From Hydractinia symbiolongicarpus (taxonomy: Eukaryota; Cnidaria; Hydrozoa; Anthoathecata; Hydractiniidae), in the NCBI RefSeq assembly GCF_029227915.1, contig NC_079881.1:6820001-6884000 (forward strand): a stretch of DNA of 64,000 nt, written 5' to 3'. Position numbers and translations under genes: made by a program. The notes beneath the pieces were generated by a model, which searched no databases, was not told the origin of the DNA, and worked only from the letters and a program-made list of their open reading frames with translations. Positions 44,886 to 56,991 of this stretch are shown piece after piece; position 1 is the stretch's first letter; every line of letters begins with the position of its first letter.

Positions 44886-44957
44886 GGGCCTGTGCGGGAG
44901 TTTAACCTGCAACATCTCGCACCTGAAGCGAGAATCATACTATTAGGCCAACAGGCC
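44886..44957 (-). pseudogene. tRNA-Pro-derived D site, anticodon CAG
   Basis: T-loop form a. An extra change lies next to the T stem (plus strand CTGCAAC). Confidence 0.85.
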
Positions 44958-45227
44958 AGGATATCATTGCAACCTCCGATTGTGTCATTATATGGAGGGA
45001 GGATTACTGAATATTTGAAGGAAAGAGGTTACAAATAGCTTTCTCGTGGGCAATGCATACAGACAAATCGGAGTGTAATGTTGATTTGTAAAAATGTAAA
45101 GTAACATTTTTGAAACGAATCCATAAAGCAACTCTGTCAAGAATTCATTTCGAGAATCGTCATTCCAGAGATAGTAAATGCTTCACCCAATCTTATGACA
45201 CTTACCAATTATGTGTGATTTTTAGTT

Positions 45228-45299
45228 GGGCCTGTCCGGGAGTTGAGCCCGGGACCTCTTGCACCCTAAGCGAGAATCCTACCACTAGACCAACAGGCC
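45228..45299 (-). tRNA. tRNA-Pro(AGG)-like, P/D recombinant
   Basis: Same tRNA sequence as 41180-41251. Confidence 0.57.
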
Positions 45300-45568
45300 A
45301 GGATATCATTGAAACCTCCGATTGTGTAATTATGTGCAGAGAAGATTACTGAAAATTTGTAAGAAAGAGGTTACAAATAGCTTCCTGGTGGGCAATGCAT
45401 ATAGACAAATCGGAGTGTAAAGTTGATTTGTAAAATTGTAAAGTAACATTTTTGAAACGAATCCATAAAACAACTCATTCAGGAATTCATTTCCAGAATC
45501 GTCATTACAGAGATAGTAAATGATTCACCGAAGCTTATGACACTTACCAATATGTGTGATTTGTAGTT

Positions 45569-45640
45569 GGGCCTGTCCGGGAGTTGAACCCGGGACCTCT
45601 ATCACCCTAAGAGAGAATCAGGCCACTAGACCAACAGGCC
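45569..45640 (-). tRNA. tRNA-Pro(AGG), class B
   Basis: As 1310-1381. Confidence 0.62.
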
Positions 45641-45905
45641 ATAGGAATCGTCTAAAACATTTATGCAACAGCTTGTACATGGTCTTACGTGAAATATCCA
45701 TCACACAGAACGCAAAAAATGTTGTTTTTTCTTAAAAACATTCATAACATGAATGTTGGATATTATTTCTTGAATTGTCAAGTCAACCATACAATCCAAG
45801 CCACAAAAAAGCTCAACCAAAATATTTTTTAGCAATTGTCAGTTGATTGGTTATTACCCTTTACAGTAGAATAAAGTCTTATGCACAAATTTGCGATAAG
45901 CAATT

Positions 45906-45977
45906 GGGCCTGCGCGGGAGTTTATCCTGCGATATCTCGCACAAGAAGCGAGAATCATACTAATAGACCAACAGGCC
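45906..45977 (-). pseudogene. tRNA-Pro-derived D site, anticodon CTT
   Basis: T-loop form d, with GCGATATC as in 40838-40909. Confidence 0.85.
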
Positions 45978-46247
45978 AGGATATCATTGAAACCTCCGAT
46001 TGTGTCATTATGTGCAGAGAGGATTACTCAATATTTGTAGGAAAGAGGTTACAAATAGCTTCCTCGTGGGCAATGCATACAGACAAATCGGAGTGTAATG
46101 TTGATTTGTAAAAATGTAAAGTAACATTTTTGAAACGAATCCATAAAGCAACTTTGTCAAGAATTCATTTCGAGAATCGTCATTCCAGAGATAGTAAATG
46201 CTTCACCGAATCTTATGACACTTACCAATTATGTGTGATTTTTAGTT

Positions 46248-46319
46248 GGGCCTGTCCGGGAGTTGAGCCCGGGACCTCTTGCACCCTAAGCGAGAATCCT
46301 ACCACTAGACCAACAGGCC
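46248..46319 (-). tRNA. tRNA-Pro(AGG)-like, P/D recombinant
   Basis: 1,020-bp duplicate of 45228-45299. Confidence 0.57.
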
Positions 46320-46588
46320 AGGATATCATTGAAACCTCCGATTGTGTAATTATGTGCAGAGAAGATTACTGAAAATTTGTAAGAAAGAGGTTACAAATAG
46401 CTTCCTGGTGGGCAATGCATATAGACAAATCGGAGTGTAAAGTTGATTTGTAAAATTGTAAAGTAACATTTTTGAAACGAATCCATAAAACAACTCATTC
46501 AGGAATTCATTTCCAGAATCGTCATTACAGAGATAGTAAATGATTCACCGAAGCTTATGACACTTACCAATATGTGTGATTTGTAGTT

Positions 46589-46660
46589 GGGCCTGTCCGG
46601 GAGTTGAACCCGGGACCTCTATCACCCTAAGAGAGAATCAGGCCACTAGACCAACAGGCC
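46589..46660 (-). tRNA. tRNA-Pro(AGG), class B
   Basis: 1,020-bp duplicate of 45569-45640. Confidence 0.62.
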
Positions 46661-46925
46661 ATAGGAATCGTCTAAAACATTTATGCAACAGCTTGTACAT
46701 GGTCTTACGTGAAATATCCATCACACAGAACGCAAAAAATGTTGTTTTTTCTTAAAAACATTCATAACATGAATGTTGGATATTATTTCTTGAATTGTCA
46801 AGTCAACCATACAATCCAAGCCACGAAAAAGCTCAACCAAAATATTTTTTAGCAATTGTCAGTTGATTGGTTATTACCCTTTACAGTAAAATAAAGTCTT
46901 ATGCACAAATTTGCGATAAGCAATT

Positions 46926-46997
46926 GGGCCTGCGCGGGAGTTTATCCTGCGATATCTCGCACAAGAAGCGAGAATCATACTAATAGACCAACAGGCC
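46926..46997 (-). pseudogene. tRNA-Pro-derived D site, anticodon CTT
   Basis: T-loop form d. Confidence 0.85.
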
Positions 46998-47254
46998 AGG
47001 ATATCATTGAAACCTCCGATTGTGTCATTATGTGCAGAGAGGATTACTGAATATTTGTAGGAAAGAGGTTACAAATAGCTTCCTCGTGGGCAATGCATAC
47101 AGACAAATCAGAGGGTAAAGTTGATTTGTAAAATTGTAAAGTAACATTTTTGAAACGAATCCATAAAACAACTCTTTCAAGAATCATCATTCCAGAGATA
47201 ATAAATGCTTCACCGAAGCTTATGACACTTACAAATTATGTGTGATTTGTAGTT

Positions 47255-47326
47255 GGGCCAGTCCGGGAGTTGAACGCGGGACCTCTAAAACCCTAATCGA
47301 CAATCATGTCACTACACCAACAGGCC
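47255..47326 (-). pseudogene. tRNA-Pro-like, class C, anticodon AGG
   Basis: Most damaged class C anticodon arm: the 3' strand reads TTTAG (plus strand CTAAAACC). Confidence 0.78.
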
Positions 47327-47588
47327 ATAGGAATCGTCTAAAATATTTAGGGAACAACTTGCTCAAAGTCTTACGTGAAATATCCATCACCTAGAACACA
47401 AAAAATTCTGTTTTTTCAAAACATTCATAACATGAATGTTGGATATTATTTCTTGAATTGTCAAGTCAACCATACAATCCAAGCCACGAAAAAGCTCAAC
47501 CAAAATATTTTTTAGCAAATGTCAGTTGATTGGTTATTACCCTTTACAGTAGAATAAAGTCTTATGCACAAATTTGCGATAAGCAATT

Positions 47589-47660
47589 GGGCCTGCGCGG
47601 GAGTTTATCCTGCGATATCTCGCACAAGAAGCGAGAATCATACTAATAGACCAACAGGCC
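47589..47660 (-). pseudogene. tRNA-Pro-derived D site, anticodon CTT
   Basis: T-loop form d. Confidence 0.85.
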
Positions 47661-47930
47661 AGGATATCATTGAAACCTCCGATTGTGTCATTATGTGCAG
47701 AGAGGATTACTGAATATTTGTAGAAAAGAGATTACAAATAGCTTCCTCGTGGGCAATGCATACAGACAAATCGGAGTGTAATGTTGATTTGTAAAAATGT
47801 AAAGTAACATTTTTGAAACGAATCCATAAAGCAACTCTGTCAAGAATTCATTTCGAGAATCGTCATTCCAGAGATAGTAAATGCTTCACCGAATCTTATG
47901 ACACTTACCAATTATGTGTGATTTTTAGTT

Positions 47931-48002
47931 GGGCCTGTCCGGGAGTTGAGCCCGGGACCTCTTGCACCCTAAGCGAGAATCCTACCACTAGACCAACAGG
48001 CC
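47931..48002 (-). tRNA. tRNA-Pro(AGG)-like, P/D recombinant
   Basis: Same tRNA sequence as 41180-41251. The last recombinant in the window. Confidence 0.57.
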
Positions 48003-48271
48003 AGGATATCATTGAAACCTCCGATTGTGTAATTATGTGCAGAGAAGATTACTGAAAATTTGTAAGAAAGAGGTTACAAATAGCTTCCTGGTGGGCAATG
48101 CATATAGACAAATCGGAGTGTAAAGTTGATTTGTAAAATTGTAAAGTAACATTTTTGAAACGAATCCATAAAACAACTCATTCAGGAATTCATTTCCAGA
48201 ATCGTCATTACAGAGATAGTAAATGATTCACCGAAGCTTATGACACTTACCAATATGTGTGATTTGTAGTT

Positions 48272-48343
48272 GGGCCTGTCCGGGAGTTGAACCCGGGACC
48301 TCTATCACCCTAAGAGAGAATCAGGCCACTAGACCAACAGGCC
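48272..48343 (-). tRNA. tRNA-Pro(AGG), class B
   Basis: As 1310-1381. Confidence 0.62.
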
Positions 48344-48608
48344 ATAGGAATCGTCTAAAACATTTATGCAACAGCTTGTACATGGTCTTACGTGAAATAT
48401 CCATCACACAGAACGCAAAAAATGTTGTTTTTTCTTAAAAACATTCATAACATGAATGTTGGATATTATTTCTTGAATTGTCAAGTCAACCATACAATCC
48501 AAGCCACGAAAAAGCTCAACCAAAATATTTTTTAGCAATTGTCAGTTGATTGGTTATTACCCTTTACAGTAAAATAAAGTCTTATGCACAAATTTGCGAT
48601 AAGCAATT

Positions 48609-48680
48609 GGGCCTGCGCGGGAGTTTATCCTGCGATATCTCGCACAAGAAGCGAGAATCATACTAATAGACCAACAGGCC
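48609..48680 (-). pseudogene. tRNA-Pro-derived D site, anticodon CTT
   Basis: T-loop form d. Confidence 0.85.
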
Positions 48681-48937
48681 AGGATATCATTGAAACCTCC
48701 GATTGTGTCATTATGTGCAGAGAGGATTACTGAATATTTGTAGGAAAGAGGTTACAAATAGCTTCCTCGTGGGCAATGCATACAGACAAATCAGAGGGTA
48801 AAGTTGATTTGTAAAATTGTAAAGTAACATTTTTGAAACGAATCAATAAAACAACTCTTTCAAGAATCATCATTCCAGAGATAATAAATGCTTCACCGAA
48901 GCTTATGACACTTACAAATTATGTGTGATTTGTAGTT

Positions 48938-49009
48938 GGGTCAGTCCGGGAGTTGAACGCGGGACCTCTGGCACCCTAATCGACAATCATGTCACTACAC
49001 CAACAGGCC
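48938..49009 (-). pseudogene. tRNA-Pro-like, class C, anticodon AGG
   Basis: Class C with a second acceptor mismatch (plus strand GGGTCAGT). Confidence 0.75.
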
Positions 49010-49274
49010 ATAGGAATCGTCTAAAATATTTAGGGAACAACTTGCTCAAAGTCTTACGTGAAATATCCATCACACAGAACACAAAAAATGTTGCTTTTTC
49101 TTCAAAATATTCATAACATGAATGTTGGATATTATTTCTTGAATTGACAAGACAACCATACAATCCAAGCCACGAAAAAGCTCAACCAAAATATTTTTCA
49201 GCAATTGTCAGTTGATTGGTTATTACCCTTTACAGTACAATAAAGTCTTATGCACAAATTTGCGATAAGCAATT

Positions 49275-49346
49275 GGGCCTGCGCGGGAGTTTATCCTGCG
49301 ACATCTCGCACAAGAAGCGAGAATCATACTAATAGACCAACAGGCC
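49275..49346 (-). pseudogene. tRNA-Pro-derived D site, anticodon CTT
   Basis: T-loop form d. Confidence 0.85.
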
Positions 49347-49603
49347 AGGATATCATTGAAACCTCCGATTGTGTCATTATGTGCAGAGAGGATTACTGAA
49401 TATTTGTAGGAAAGAGGTTACAAATAGCTTCCTCGTGGGCAATGCATACAGACAAATCAGAGTGTAAAGTTGATTTGTAAAATTGTAAAGTAACATTTTT
49501 GAAACGAATCCATAAATCAACTCTGTCAAGAATCATCATTCCAGAGATAATAAATGCTTCACCGAAGCTTATGACACTTACGAATTATGTGTGATTTGTA
49601 GTT

Positions 49604-49675
49604 GGGCCAGTCCGGGAGTTGAACCCGGGACCTCTGGCACCATAATCGAGAATTATGTCACTAGACCAACAGGCC
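49604..49675 (-). pseudogene. tRNA-Pro-like, class C variant, anticodon ATG
   Basis: Loop TTATGGT. The T arm and B box are canonical. The anticodon stem CTCGA/GCCAG has two mismatches, G19 is A, and the acceptor has T5.T68. Confidence 0.72.
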
Positions 49676-49940
49676 ATAGGAATCGTCTAAAAAATTTAGG
49701 GAACAACTTGTTTAAAGTCTTACGTGAAATATCCATCACACAGAACACAAAAAATGCTGTTTTTTTTTCAAAACATTCATAACATGAATGTTGGATATTA
49801 TTTCTTGAATTGTCAAGACAACCATACAATCCAAGCCACGAAAAAGCTCAACCAAAATACTTTTCAGCAATTGTCAGTTGATTGGTTATTACCCTTTACA
49901 GTAGAATATAGCCTTATGCACAAATTTGCGATAAGCAATT

Positions 49941-50012
49941 GGGCCTGTGCGGGAGTTTAACCTGCGACATCTCGCACCAGAAGCGAGAATCATACTAATA
50001 GACCAACAAGCC
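49941..50012 (-). pseudogene. tRNA-Pro-derived D site, anticodon CTG
   Basis: T-loop form a. C4 to T acceptor wobble. Confidence 0.85.
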
Positions 50013-50282
50013 AGGATATCATTGAAACCTCCGATTGTGTCATTATATGGAGGGAGGATTACTGAATATTTGTAGGAAAGAGGTTACAAATAGCTTCATC
50101 GTGGGCAATGCATACAGAAAAATCGGAGTGTAATGTTGATTTGTAAAAATGTAAAGTAACATTTTTGAAACGAATACATAAAGCAACTCTGTCAAGAATT
50201 CATTTCGAGAATCGTCATTCCAGAGATAGTAAATGCTTCACCGAATCTTATGACACTTACCAATTATGTGTGATTTTTAGTT

Positions 50283-50354
50283 GGGCCTGTCCGGGAGTTA
50301 AACCCAGGACCTCTCGCACCCTAAGCGAGAATCATACCACTAGACCAACAGGCC
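50283..50354 (-). tRNA. tRNA-Pro(AGG), class A, C56 lost
   Basis: C56T plus C50T (wobble with G64). Confidence 0.55.
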
Positions 50355-50619
50355 ATACGAATCATCTAAAATATTTAGGCAACAACTTGTACATGGTCTT
50401 ACGTGAAATATCCATCACACAGAACACAAAAAATGTTGTTTTTTCTTCAAAACATTCATAACATGAATGTTGCATATTATTTCTTGAATTGTCAAGTCAA
50501 CCATACAATCCAAGCCACGAAAAAGCTCAACCAAAATATTTTTTAGCAATTGTCAGTTGATTGGTTATTACCCTTTACAGTTGAACATAGCCTTATGCAC
50601 AAATTTGCGATAAGCAATT

Positions 50620-50691
50620 GGGCCTGTGCGGGAGTTTAACCTGCAACATCTCGCACCAGAAGCGAGAATCATACTAATAGACCAACAGGCC
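50620..50691 (-). pseudogene. tRNA-Pro-derived D site, anticodon CTG
   Basis: T-loop form a. CTGCAAC variant beside the T stem. Confidence 0.85.
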
Positions 50692-50961
50692 AGGATATCA
50701 TTGAAACCTCCGATTGTGTCATTATATGGAGGGAGGATTACTGAATATTTGTAGGAAAGAGGTTACAAATAGCTTCATCGTGGGCAATGCATACAGACAA
50801 ATCGGAGTGTAATGTTGATTTGTAAAAATTAAAAGTAACATTTTTGAAACGAATCCATAAAGCAACTCTGTCAAGAATTCATTTCGAGAATCGTCATTCC
50901 AGAGATAGTAAATGCTTCACCGAATCTTATGACACTTACCAATTATGTGTGATTTTTAGTT

Positions 50962-51032
50962 GGGCCAGTCCGGGAGTTGAACCCGGGACATCTCTCACCC
51001 TAACGAGAATCATACCACTAGACCAACAGGCC
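50962..51032 (-). pseudogene. tRNA-Pro-like, 1-base deletion in anticodon stem
   Basis: 71 bases. One base is missing from the 5' anticodon-stem strand (plus strand CTAACGAG). T5.T68 acceptor mismatch. Confidence 0.75.
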
Positions 51033-51297
51033 ATAGGAATCGGCTAAAACATTTATGCAACAGCTTGTACATGGTCTTACGTGAAATATCCATCACACAG
51101 AACTCAAAAAATGTGGTTTTTTCTTCAAAACATTCATAACATGAATGTTGGATATTATTTCTTGAATTGTCAAGTCAACCATACAATCCAAGCCACGAAA
51201 AAGCTCAACCAAAATATTTTTTAGGAATTGTCAGTTGTTTGGTTATTACCCTTTACAGTAGAATAAAGTCTTATGCACAAATTTGCGATAAGCAATT

Positions 51298-51369
51298 GGG
51301 CCTGCGCGGGAGTTTATCCTGCGACATGTCGCACAAGAAGCGAGAATCATACTAATAGACCAACAGGCC
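51298..51369 (-). pseudogene. tRNA-Pro-derived D site, anticodon CTT
   Basis: T-loop form d. Anticodon-stem edge change (plus strand CATGTCG). Confidence 0.85.
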
Positions 51370-51626
51370 AGGATATCATTGAAACCTCCGATTGTGTCAT
51401 TATGTGCAAAGAGGATTACTGAATATTTGTAGGAAAGAGGTTACAAATATCTTCCTCGTGGGCAATGCATATAGAGAAATCAGAGTGTAAAGTTGATTTC
51501 TAAAATTGTAAAGTAACATTTTTGAAACGAATCCATAAAACAACTCTGTCAAGAATCATCATTCCAGAGATAATAAATGCTTCACCGAAGCTTATGACAC
51601 TTTCGAATTATGTGTGATTTGTAGTT

Positions 51627-51698
51627 GGGCCAGTCCGGGAGTTGAACCCGGGACCTCTGGCACCATAATCGAGAATTATGTCACTAGAACAACAGGCC
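51627..51698 (-). pseudogene. tRNA-Pro-like, class C variant, anticodon ATG
   Basis: As 49604-49675, with G10 to T. Confidence 0.72.
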
Positions 51699-51963
51699 AT
51701 AGGAATCGTCTAAAATATTTAGGGAACAACTTGTTTAAAGTCTTACGTGAAATATCCATCACACAGAACACAAAAAATGCTGTTTTTTCTTCAAAACATT
51801 TATAACATGAATGTTGGATATTATTTCTTGAATTGTCAAGACAACCATACAATCCAAGCCACGAAAAAGCTCAACCAAAATACTTTTCAGCAATTGTCAG
51901 TTGATTGGTTATTACCCTTTACAGTAGAATATAGCCTTATGCACAAATTTGCGATAAGCAATT

Positions 51964-52035
51964 GGGCCTGTGCGGGAGTTTAACCTGCAACATCTCGCAC
52001 CAGAAGCGAGAATCATACTAATAGACCAACAGGCC
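51964..52035 (-). pseudogene. tRNA-Pro-derived D site, anticodon CTG
   Basis: T-loop form a. CTGCAAC variant. Confidence 0.85.
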
Positions 52036-52305
52036 AGGATATCATTGAAACCTCCGATTGTGTCATTATATGGAGGGAGGATTACTGAATATTTGTAGGA
52101 AAGAGGTTACAAATAGCTTCATCGTGGGCAATGCATACAGACAAATCGGAGTGTAATGTTGATTTGTAAAAATGTAAAGTAACATTTTTGAAACGAATCC
52201 ATAAAGCAACTCTGTCAAGAATTCATTTCGAGAATCGTCATTCCAGAGATAGTAAATGCTTCACCGAATCTTATGACACTTACCAATTATGTGTGATTTT
52301 TAGTT

Positions 52306-52377
52306 GGGCCTGTCCGGGAGTTGAACCAGGGACCTCTCTCACCCTAAGCGAGAATCATACCACTAGACCAACAGGCC
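52306..52377 (-). tRNA. tRNA-Pro(AGG), class A, two stem mismatches
   Basis: G51T (T stem) and C40A (anticodon stem). The upstream flank is class B type, so it is a mosaic. Confidence 0.55.
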
Positions 52378-52642
52378 ATAGGAATCGGCTAAAACATTTA
52401 TGCAACAGCTTGTACATGGTCTTACGTGAAATATCCATCACACAGAACTCAAAAAATGTGGTTTTTTCTTCAAAACATTCATAACATGAATGTTGGTTAT
52501 TATTTCTTGAATTGTCAAGTCAACCATACAATCCAAGCCACGAAAAAGCTCAACCAAAATATTTTTCAGCAATTGTCAGTTGATTGGTTATTACCCTTTA
52601 CAGTAGAACATAGTCTAATGCACAAATTTGCGATAAGCAACT

Positions 52643-52714
52643 GGGCCTGTGCGGGAGTTTAACCTGCGACATCTCGCACCAGAAGCGAGAATCATACTAA
52701 TAGACCAACAGGCT
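52643..52714 (-). pseudogene. tRNA-Pro-derived D site, anticodon CTG
   Basis: T-loop form a. G1 to A. Confidence 0.85.
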
Positions 52715-52970
52715 AGGATATCATTGAAACCTCCGATTGTGTCATTATTTGCAGAGAGAATTACTGAATATTTGTAGGAAAGAGGTTACAAATAGCTTCC
52801 TCGTGGGCAATGCACACAGACAAATCAGAGTGTAAAGTTGATTTGTAAAATTGTAAAGTAACATTTTTGAAACGAATCCATAAAACAACTCTATCAAGAA
52901 TCATCATTCCAGAGATAATAAATGCTTCACCGAAGCTTATGACACTTACCAATATGTGTGATTTGTAGTT

Positions 52971-53042
52971 GGGCCAGTCTGGGAGTTGAACCCGCGACCT
53001 CTATCACACTAAGATAGAATCAGGCCACTAGACCAACAGGCC
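52971..53042 (-). pseudogene. tRNA-Pro-like, class B relative, anticodon AGT with restored stem
   Basis: The anticodon stem CTATC/GATAG is perfectly paired: C29 to A repairs the class B mismatch. The loop TTAGTGT gives AGT (Thr codon ACU). T5.T68 acceptor and T-stem changes remain. Confidence 0.6.
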
Positions 53043-53307
53043 ATAGGAATCGTCTAAAACATTTATGCAACAGCTTGTACATGGTCTTACGTGAAATATC
53101 CATCACACAGAACTCAAAAAATGTTGTTTTTTTTTCAAAACATTCATAACATGAATGTTGGATATTATTTCTTGAATTGTCAAGTCAACCATACAATCCA
53201 AGCCACGAAAAAGCTCAACCAAAATATTTTTTAGCAATTGTCAGTTGATTGGTTGTTACCCTTTACAGTAGAATATAGTCTTATGCACAAATTTGCAATA
53301 AGCAATT

Positions 53308-53379
53308 GGGCCTGCGCGGGAGTTTATCCTGCGACATCTGGCACCAGAAGCGAGAATCATACTAATAGACCAACAGGCC
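53308..53379 (-). pseudogene. tRNA-Pro-derived D site, anticodon CTG
   Basis: T-loop form d, normally found with CTT, so it is a CTT/CTG mosaic. One anticodon-stem change (plus strand CTGGCACC). Confidence 0.85.
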
Positions 53380-53636
53380 AGGATATCATTGAAACCTCCG
53401 ATTGTGTCATTATGTGCAGAGATGATTACTGAATATTTGTAAGAATTAGGTTACAAATAGCTTCCTCGTGGGCAATTCATACAGACAAATCGGAATTTAA
53501 AGTTGATTTGTAAAATTGTAAAGTAACATTTTTCAAACAAATCCATAAAACAACTCTGTCAAGAATCATCATTCCAGAGATAGTAAATGCTTCACCGAAG
53601 CTTATGACACTTACCAATTATGTATGATTGTTAGTT

Positions 53637-53708
53637 GAGCCTGTCCGGGAGTTGAAACCGGGACCTCTCACACCCTAAGCGAGAATCATGCCACAAGACC
53701 AACAGGCC
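53637..53708 (-). tRNA. tRNA-Pro(AGG), class A, four changes
   Basis: C72T (G-U wobble), G53T, C40T (wobble) and A14T. Probably weak. Confidence 0.5.
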
Positions 53709-53972
53709 ATAGGAATCGTCTAAAATATTTAGGGAACAATTGTGCAAGGTCTTACGTGAAATATCCATCACATAGAACACGAAAAATGCTGGTTTTTTTT
53801 CAAAACATTCATAATATGAATGTTGGATATTATTTCTTGAATTGTCAAGACAACCATACAATCCAAGCCACGAAAAAGCTCAACCAAAATATTTTTCAGC
53901 AATTGTCAGTTGATTGGTTATTACCCTTTACAGTAGAATATAGCCTTATGCACAAATTTGCGATAAGCAATT

Positions 53973-54044
53973 GGGCCTGTGCGGGAGTTTAACCTGCGAC
54001 ATCTCGCACCTGAAGCGAGAATCATACTAATAGGCCAACAAGCC
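53973..54044 (-). pseudogene. tRNA-Pro-derived D site, anticodon CAG
   Basis: T-loop form a. C4T acceptor wobble. Confidence 0.85.
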
Positions 54045-54314
54045 AGGATATCATTGAAACCTCCGATTGTGTAATTATGTGCAGAGAAGATTACTGAAAA
54101 TTTGTAGGAAAGAGGTTACAAATAGCTTCCTCGTGGGCAATGCATACAGACAAATCGGAGTGTAATGTTGATTTGTAAAAATGTAAAGTAACATTTTTGA
54201 AACGAATCCATAAAGCAACTCTGTCAAGAATTCATTTCGAGAATCGTCATTCCAGAGATAGTAAATGCTTCACCGAATCTTATGACACTTACCAATTATG
54301 TGTGATTTTTAGTT

Positions 54315-54386
54315 GGGCCTGTCCGGGAGTTGAACCCGGGACCTCTCGCACCCTAAGCGAGAATCATACCACTAGACCAACAGGCC
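54315..54386 (-). tRNA. tRNA-Pro(AGG), canonical
   Basis: Identical to 632-703. Confidence 0.95.
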
Positions 54387-54651
54387 ATATGAATCATCTA
54401 AAATATTTAGGGAACAACTTGTTTAAAGTCTTACGTGAAATATCCATCACACAGAACACAAAAAATGTTGTTTTTTCTTCAAAACATTCATAACATGAAT
54501 GTTGGATATTATTTCTTGAATTGTCAAGTCAACCATACAATCCAAGCCACAAAAAAGCTCAACCAAAATATTTTTTAGCAATTGTCAGTTGATTGGTTAT
54601 TACCCTTTACAATAGAATATAGTCTAATGCACAAATTTGCGATAATCAATT

Positions 54652-54723
54652 GGGCCTGTGCGGGAGTTTAACCTGCGACATCTCGCACCAGAAGCGAGAA
54701 TCATACTAATAGACCAACAGGCC
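54652..54723 (-). pseudogene. tRNA-Pro-derived D site, anticodon CTG
   Basis: T-loop form a. Confidence 0.85.
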
Positions 54724-54980
54724 AGGATATCATTGAAACCTCCGATTGTGTCATTATGTGCAGAGAGGATTACTGAATATTTGTAGGAAAGAGGTTACAA
54801 ACAGCTTCCTCGTGGGCAATGCATACAGAAAAATCAGAAAGTAAAGTTGATTTGTAAAATTGTAAAGTAAAATTTTTGAAACGAATCCATAAAACAACTC
54901 TGTCAAGAATCATCATTCCAGAGATAATAAATGATTCACCGAATCTTATGACACTTACCAATTATGTGTGATTTTTAGTT

Positions 54981-55052
54981 GGGCCTGTCCGGGAGTTGAA
55001 CCCGGGACCTCTCGCACCCTAAGCGAGAATCATACCACTAGACCAACAGGCC
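54981..55052 (-). tRNA. tRNA-Pro(AGG), canonical
   Basis: Identical to 632-703. Confidence 0.95.
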
Positions 55053-55317
55053 ATATGAATCATCTAAAATATTTAGGGAACAACTTGTTTAAAGTCTTAC
55101 GTGAAATATCCATCACACAGAACACAAACAAAGTTGTTTTTTCTTCAAAACATTCATAACATGAATGTTGGATATTATTTCTTGAATTGTCAAGTCAACC
55201 ATACAATCCAAGCCACGAAAAAGCTCAACCAAAATATTTTTTAGCAATTGTCAGTTGATTGGTTATTACCCTTTACAATAGAATATAGTCTAATGCACAA
55301 ATTTGCGATAATCAATT

Positions 55318-55389
55318 GGGCCTGTGCGGGAGTTTAACCTGCAACATCTCGCACCAGAAGCGAGAATCATACTAATAGACCAACAGGCC
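55318..55389 (-). pseudogene. tRNA-Pro-derived D site, anticodon CTG
   Basis: T-loop form a. CTGCAAC variant. Confidence 0.85.
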
Positions 55390-55646
55390 CGGATATCATT
55401 AAAACCTCCGATTGTGTCATTATAAGGAGGGAGGATTACTGAATATTTGTAGGAAAGAGGTTACAAATAGCTTCCTCGTGGGCAATGCATACAGACAAAT
55501 CGTAGTGTAATGTTGATTTGTGAAAATGTAAAGTAACATTTTTGAAACGAATCCATAAAGCAACTCTGTCAAGGATCATCATTCCAGAGATAATAAATGA
55601 TTCACCGAATCTTATGACACTTACCAATTATGTGTGATTTTTAGTT

Positions 55647-55718
55647 GGGCCTGTCCGGGAGTTGAACCCGGGACCTCTCGCACCCTAAGCGAGAATCATA
55701 CCACTAGACCAACAGGTC
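55647..55718 (-). tRNA. tRNA-Pro(AGG), class A, one acceptor mismatch
   Basis: G2 to A (A2.C71). Otherwise canonical. The spacer upstream also has private changes (GGGCTTTCG). Confidence 0.72.
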
Positions 55719-55983
55719 ATACGAATCTTCTAAAATATTTAGGCAACAACTTGTTCATGGGCTTTCGTGAAATATCCATCACACAGAACACAAAAAATGT
55801 TGTTTTTTCTTCAAAACATTCATAACATGAATGTTGGATATTATTTCTTGAATTGTCAAGTCAACCATACAATCCAAGCCACGAAAAAGCTCAACCAAAA
55901 TATTTTTTAGCAATTGTCAGTTGATTGGTTATTACCCTTTACAATAGAATATAGTCTAATGCACAGATTTGCGATAATCAATT

Positions 55984-56055
55984 GGGCCTGTGCGGGAGTT
56001 TAACCTACGACATCTCGCACCAGAAGCGAGAATCATACTAATAGACCAACAGGCC
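55984..56055 (-). pseudogene. tRNA-Pro-derived D site, anticodon CTG
   Basis: T-loop form a. CCTACG variant. Confidence 0.85.
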
Positions 56056-56325
56056 AGGATATCATTGAAACCTCCGATTGTGTAGTTATGTGCAGAGAAG
56101 ATTACTGAATATTTGTAGGAAAGAGGTTACAAATAGCTTCCTCGTGGGCAATGCATACAGACAAATCGGAGTGTAATGTTGATTTGTGAAAATGTAAAGT
56201 AACATTTTTGAAACGAATCCATAAAGCAACTCTGTCAAGAATTCATTTCGAGAATCGTCATTCCAGAGATAGTAAATGCTTCACCGAATCTTATGACACT
56301 TACCAATTATGTGTGATTTTTAGTT

Positions 56326-56397
56326 GGGCCTGTCCGGGAGTTGAACCCGGGACCTCTCGCACCCTAAGCGAGAATCATACCACTAGACCAACAGGCC
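56326..56397 (-). tRNA. tRNA-Pro(AGG), canonical
   Basis: Identical to 632-703. Confidence 0.95.
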
Positions 56398-56662
56398 ATA
56401 TGAATCATCTAAAATATTTAGGGAACAACTTGTTTAAAGTCTTACGTGAAATATCCATCACACAGAACACAAAAAATGTTGTTTTTTCTTCAAAACATTC
56501 ATAACATGAATGTTGGATATTATTTCTTGAATTGTCAAGTCAACCATACAATCCAAGCCACAAAAAAGCTCAACCAAAATATTTTTTAGCAATTGTCAGT
56601 TGATTGGTTATTACCCTTTACAATAGAATATAGTCTAATGCACAAATTTGCGATAATCAATT

Positions 56663-56734
56663 GGGCCTGTGCGGGAGTTTAACCTGCGACATCTCGCACC
56701 AGAAGCGAGAATCATACTAATAGACCAACAGGCC
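56663..56734 (-). pseudogene. tRNA-Pro-derived D site, anticodon CTG
   Basis: T-loop form a. Duplicate of 54652-54723. Confidence 0.85.
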
Positions 56735-56991
56735 AGGATATCATTGAAACCTCCGATTGTGTCATTATGTGCAGAGAGGATTACTGAATATTTTTAGGAA
56801 AGAGGTTACAAACAGCTTCCTCGTGGGCAATGCATACAGAAAAATCAGAAAGTAAAGTTGATTTGTAAAATTGTAAAGTAAAATTTTTGAAACGAATCCA
56901 TAAAACAACTCTGTCAAGAATCATCATTCCAGAGATAATAAATGATTCACCGAATCTTATGACACTTACCAATTATGTGTGATTTTTAGTT

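Larger units (their letters stand above)
45228..46247. repeat. 1,020-bp three-site repeat, second cluster
   Basis: Same order as at 40160. Its sites recur at +1,020 (46248, 46589, 46926). A further unit starts at 47931. Confidence 0.85.
54315..56325. repeat. 2,011-bp three-dimer repeat, copy 1
   Basis: Six sites recur at exactly +2,011. The anchor gene recurs again, more diverged, at 58337. Confidence 0.88.
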
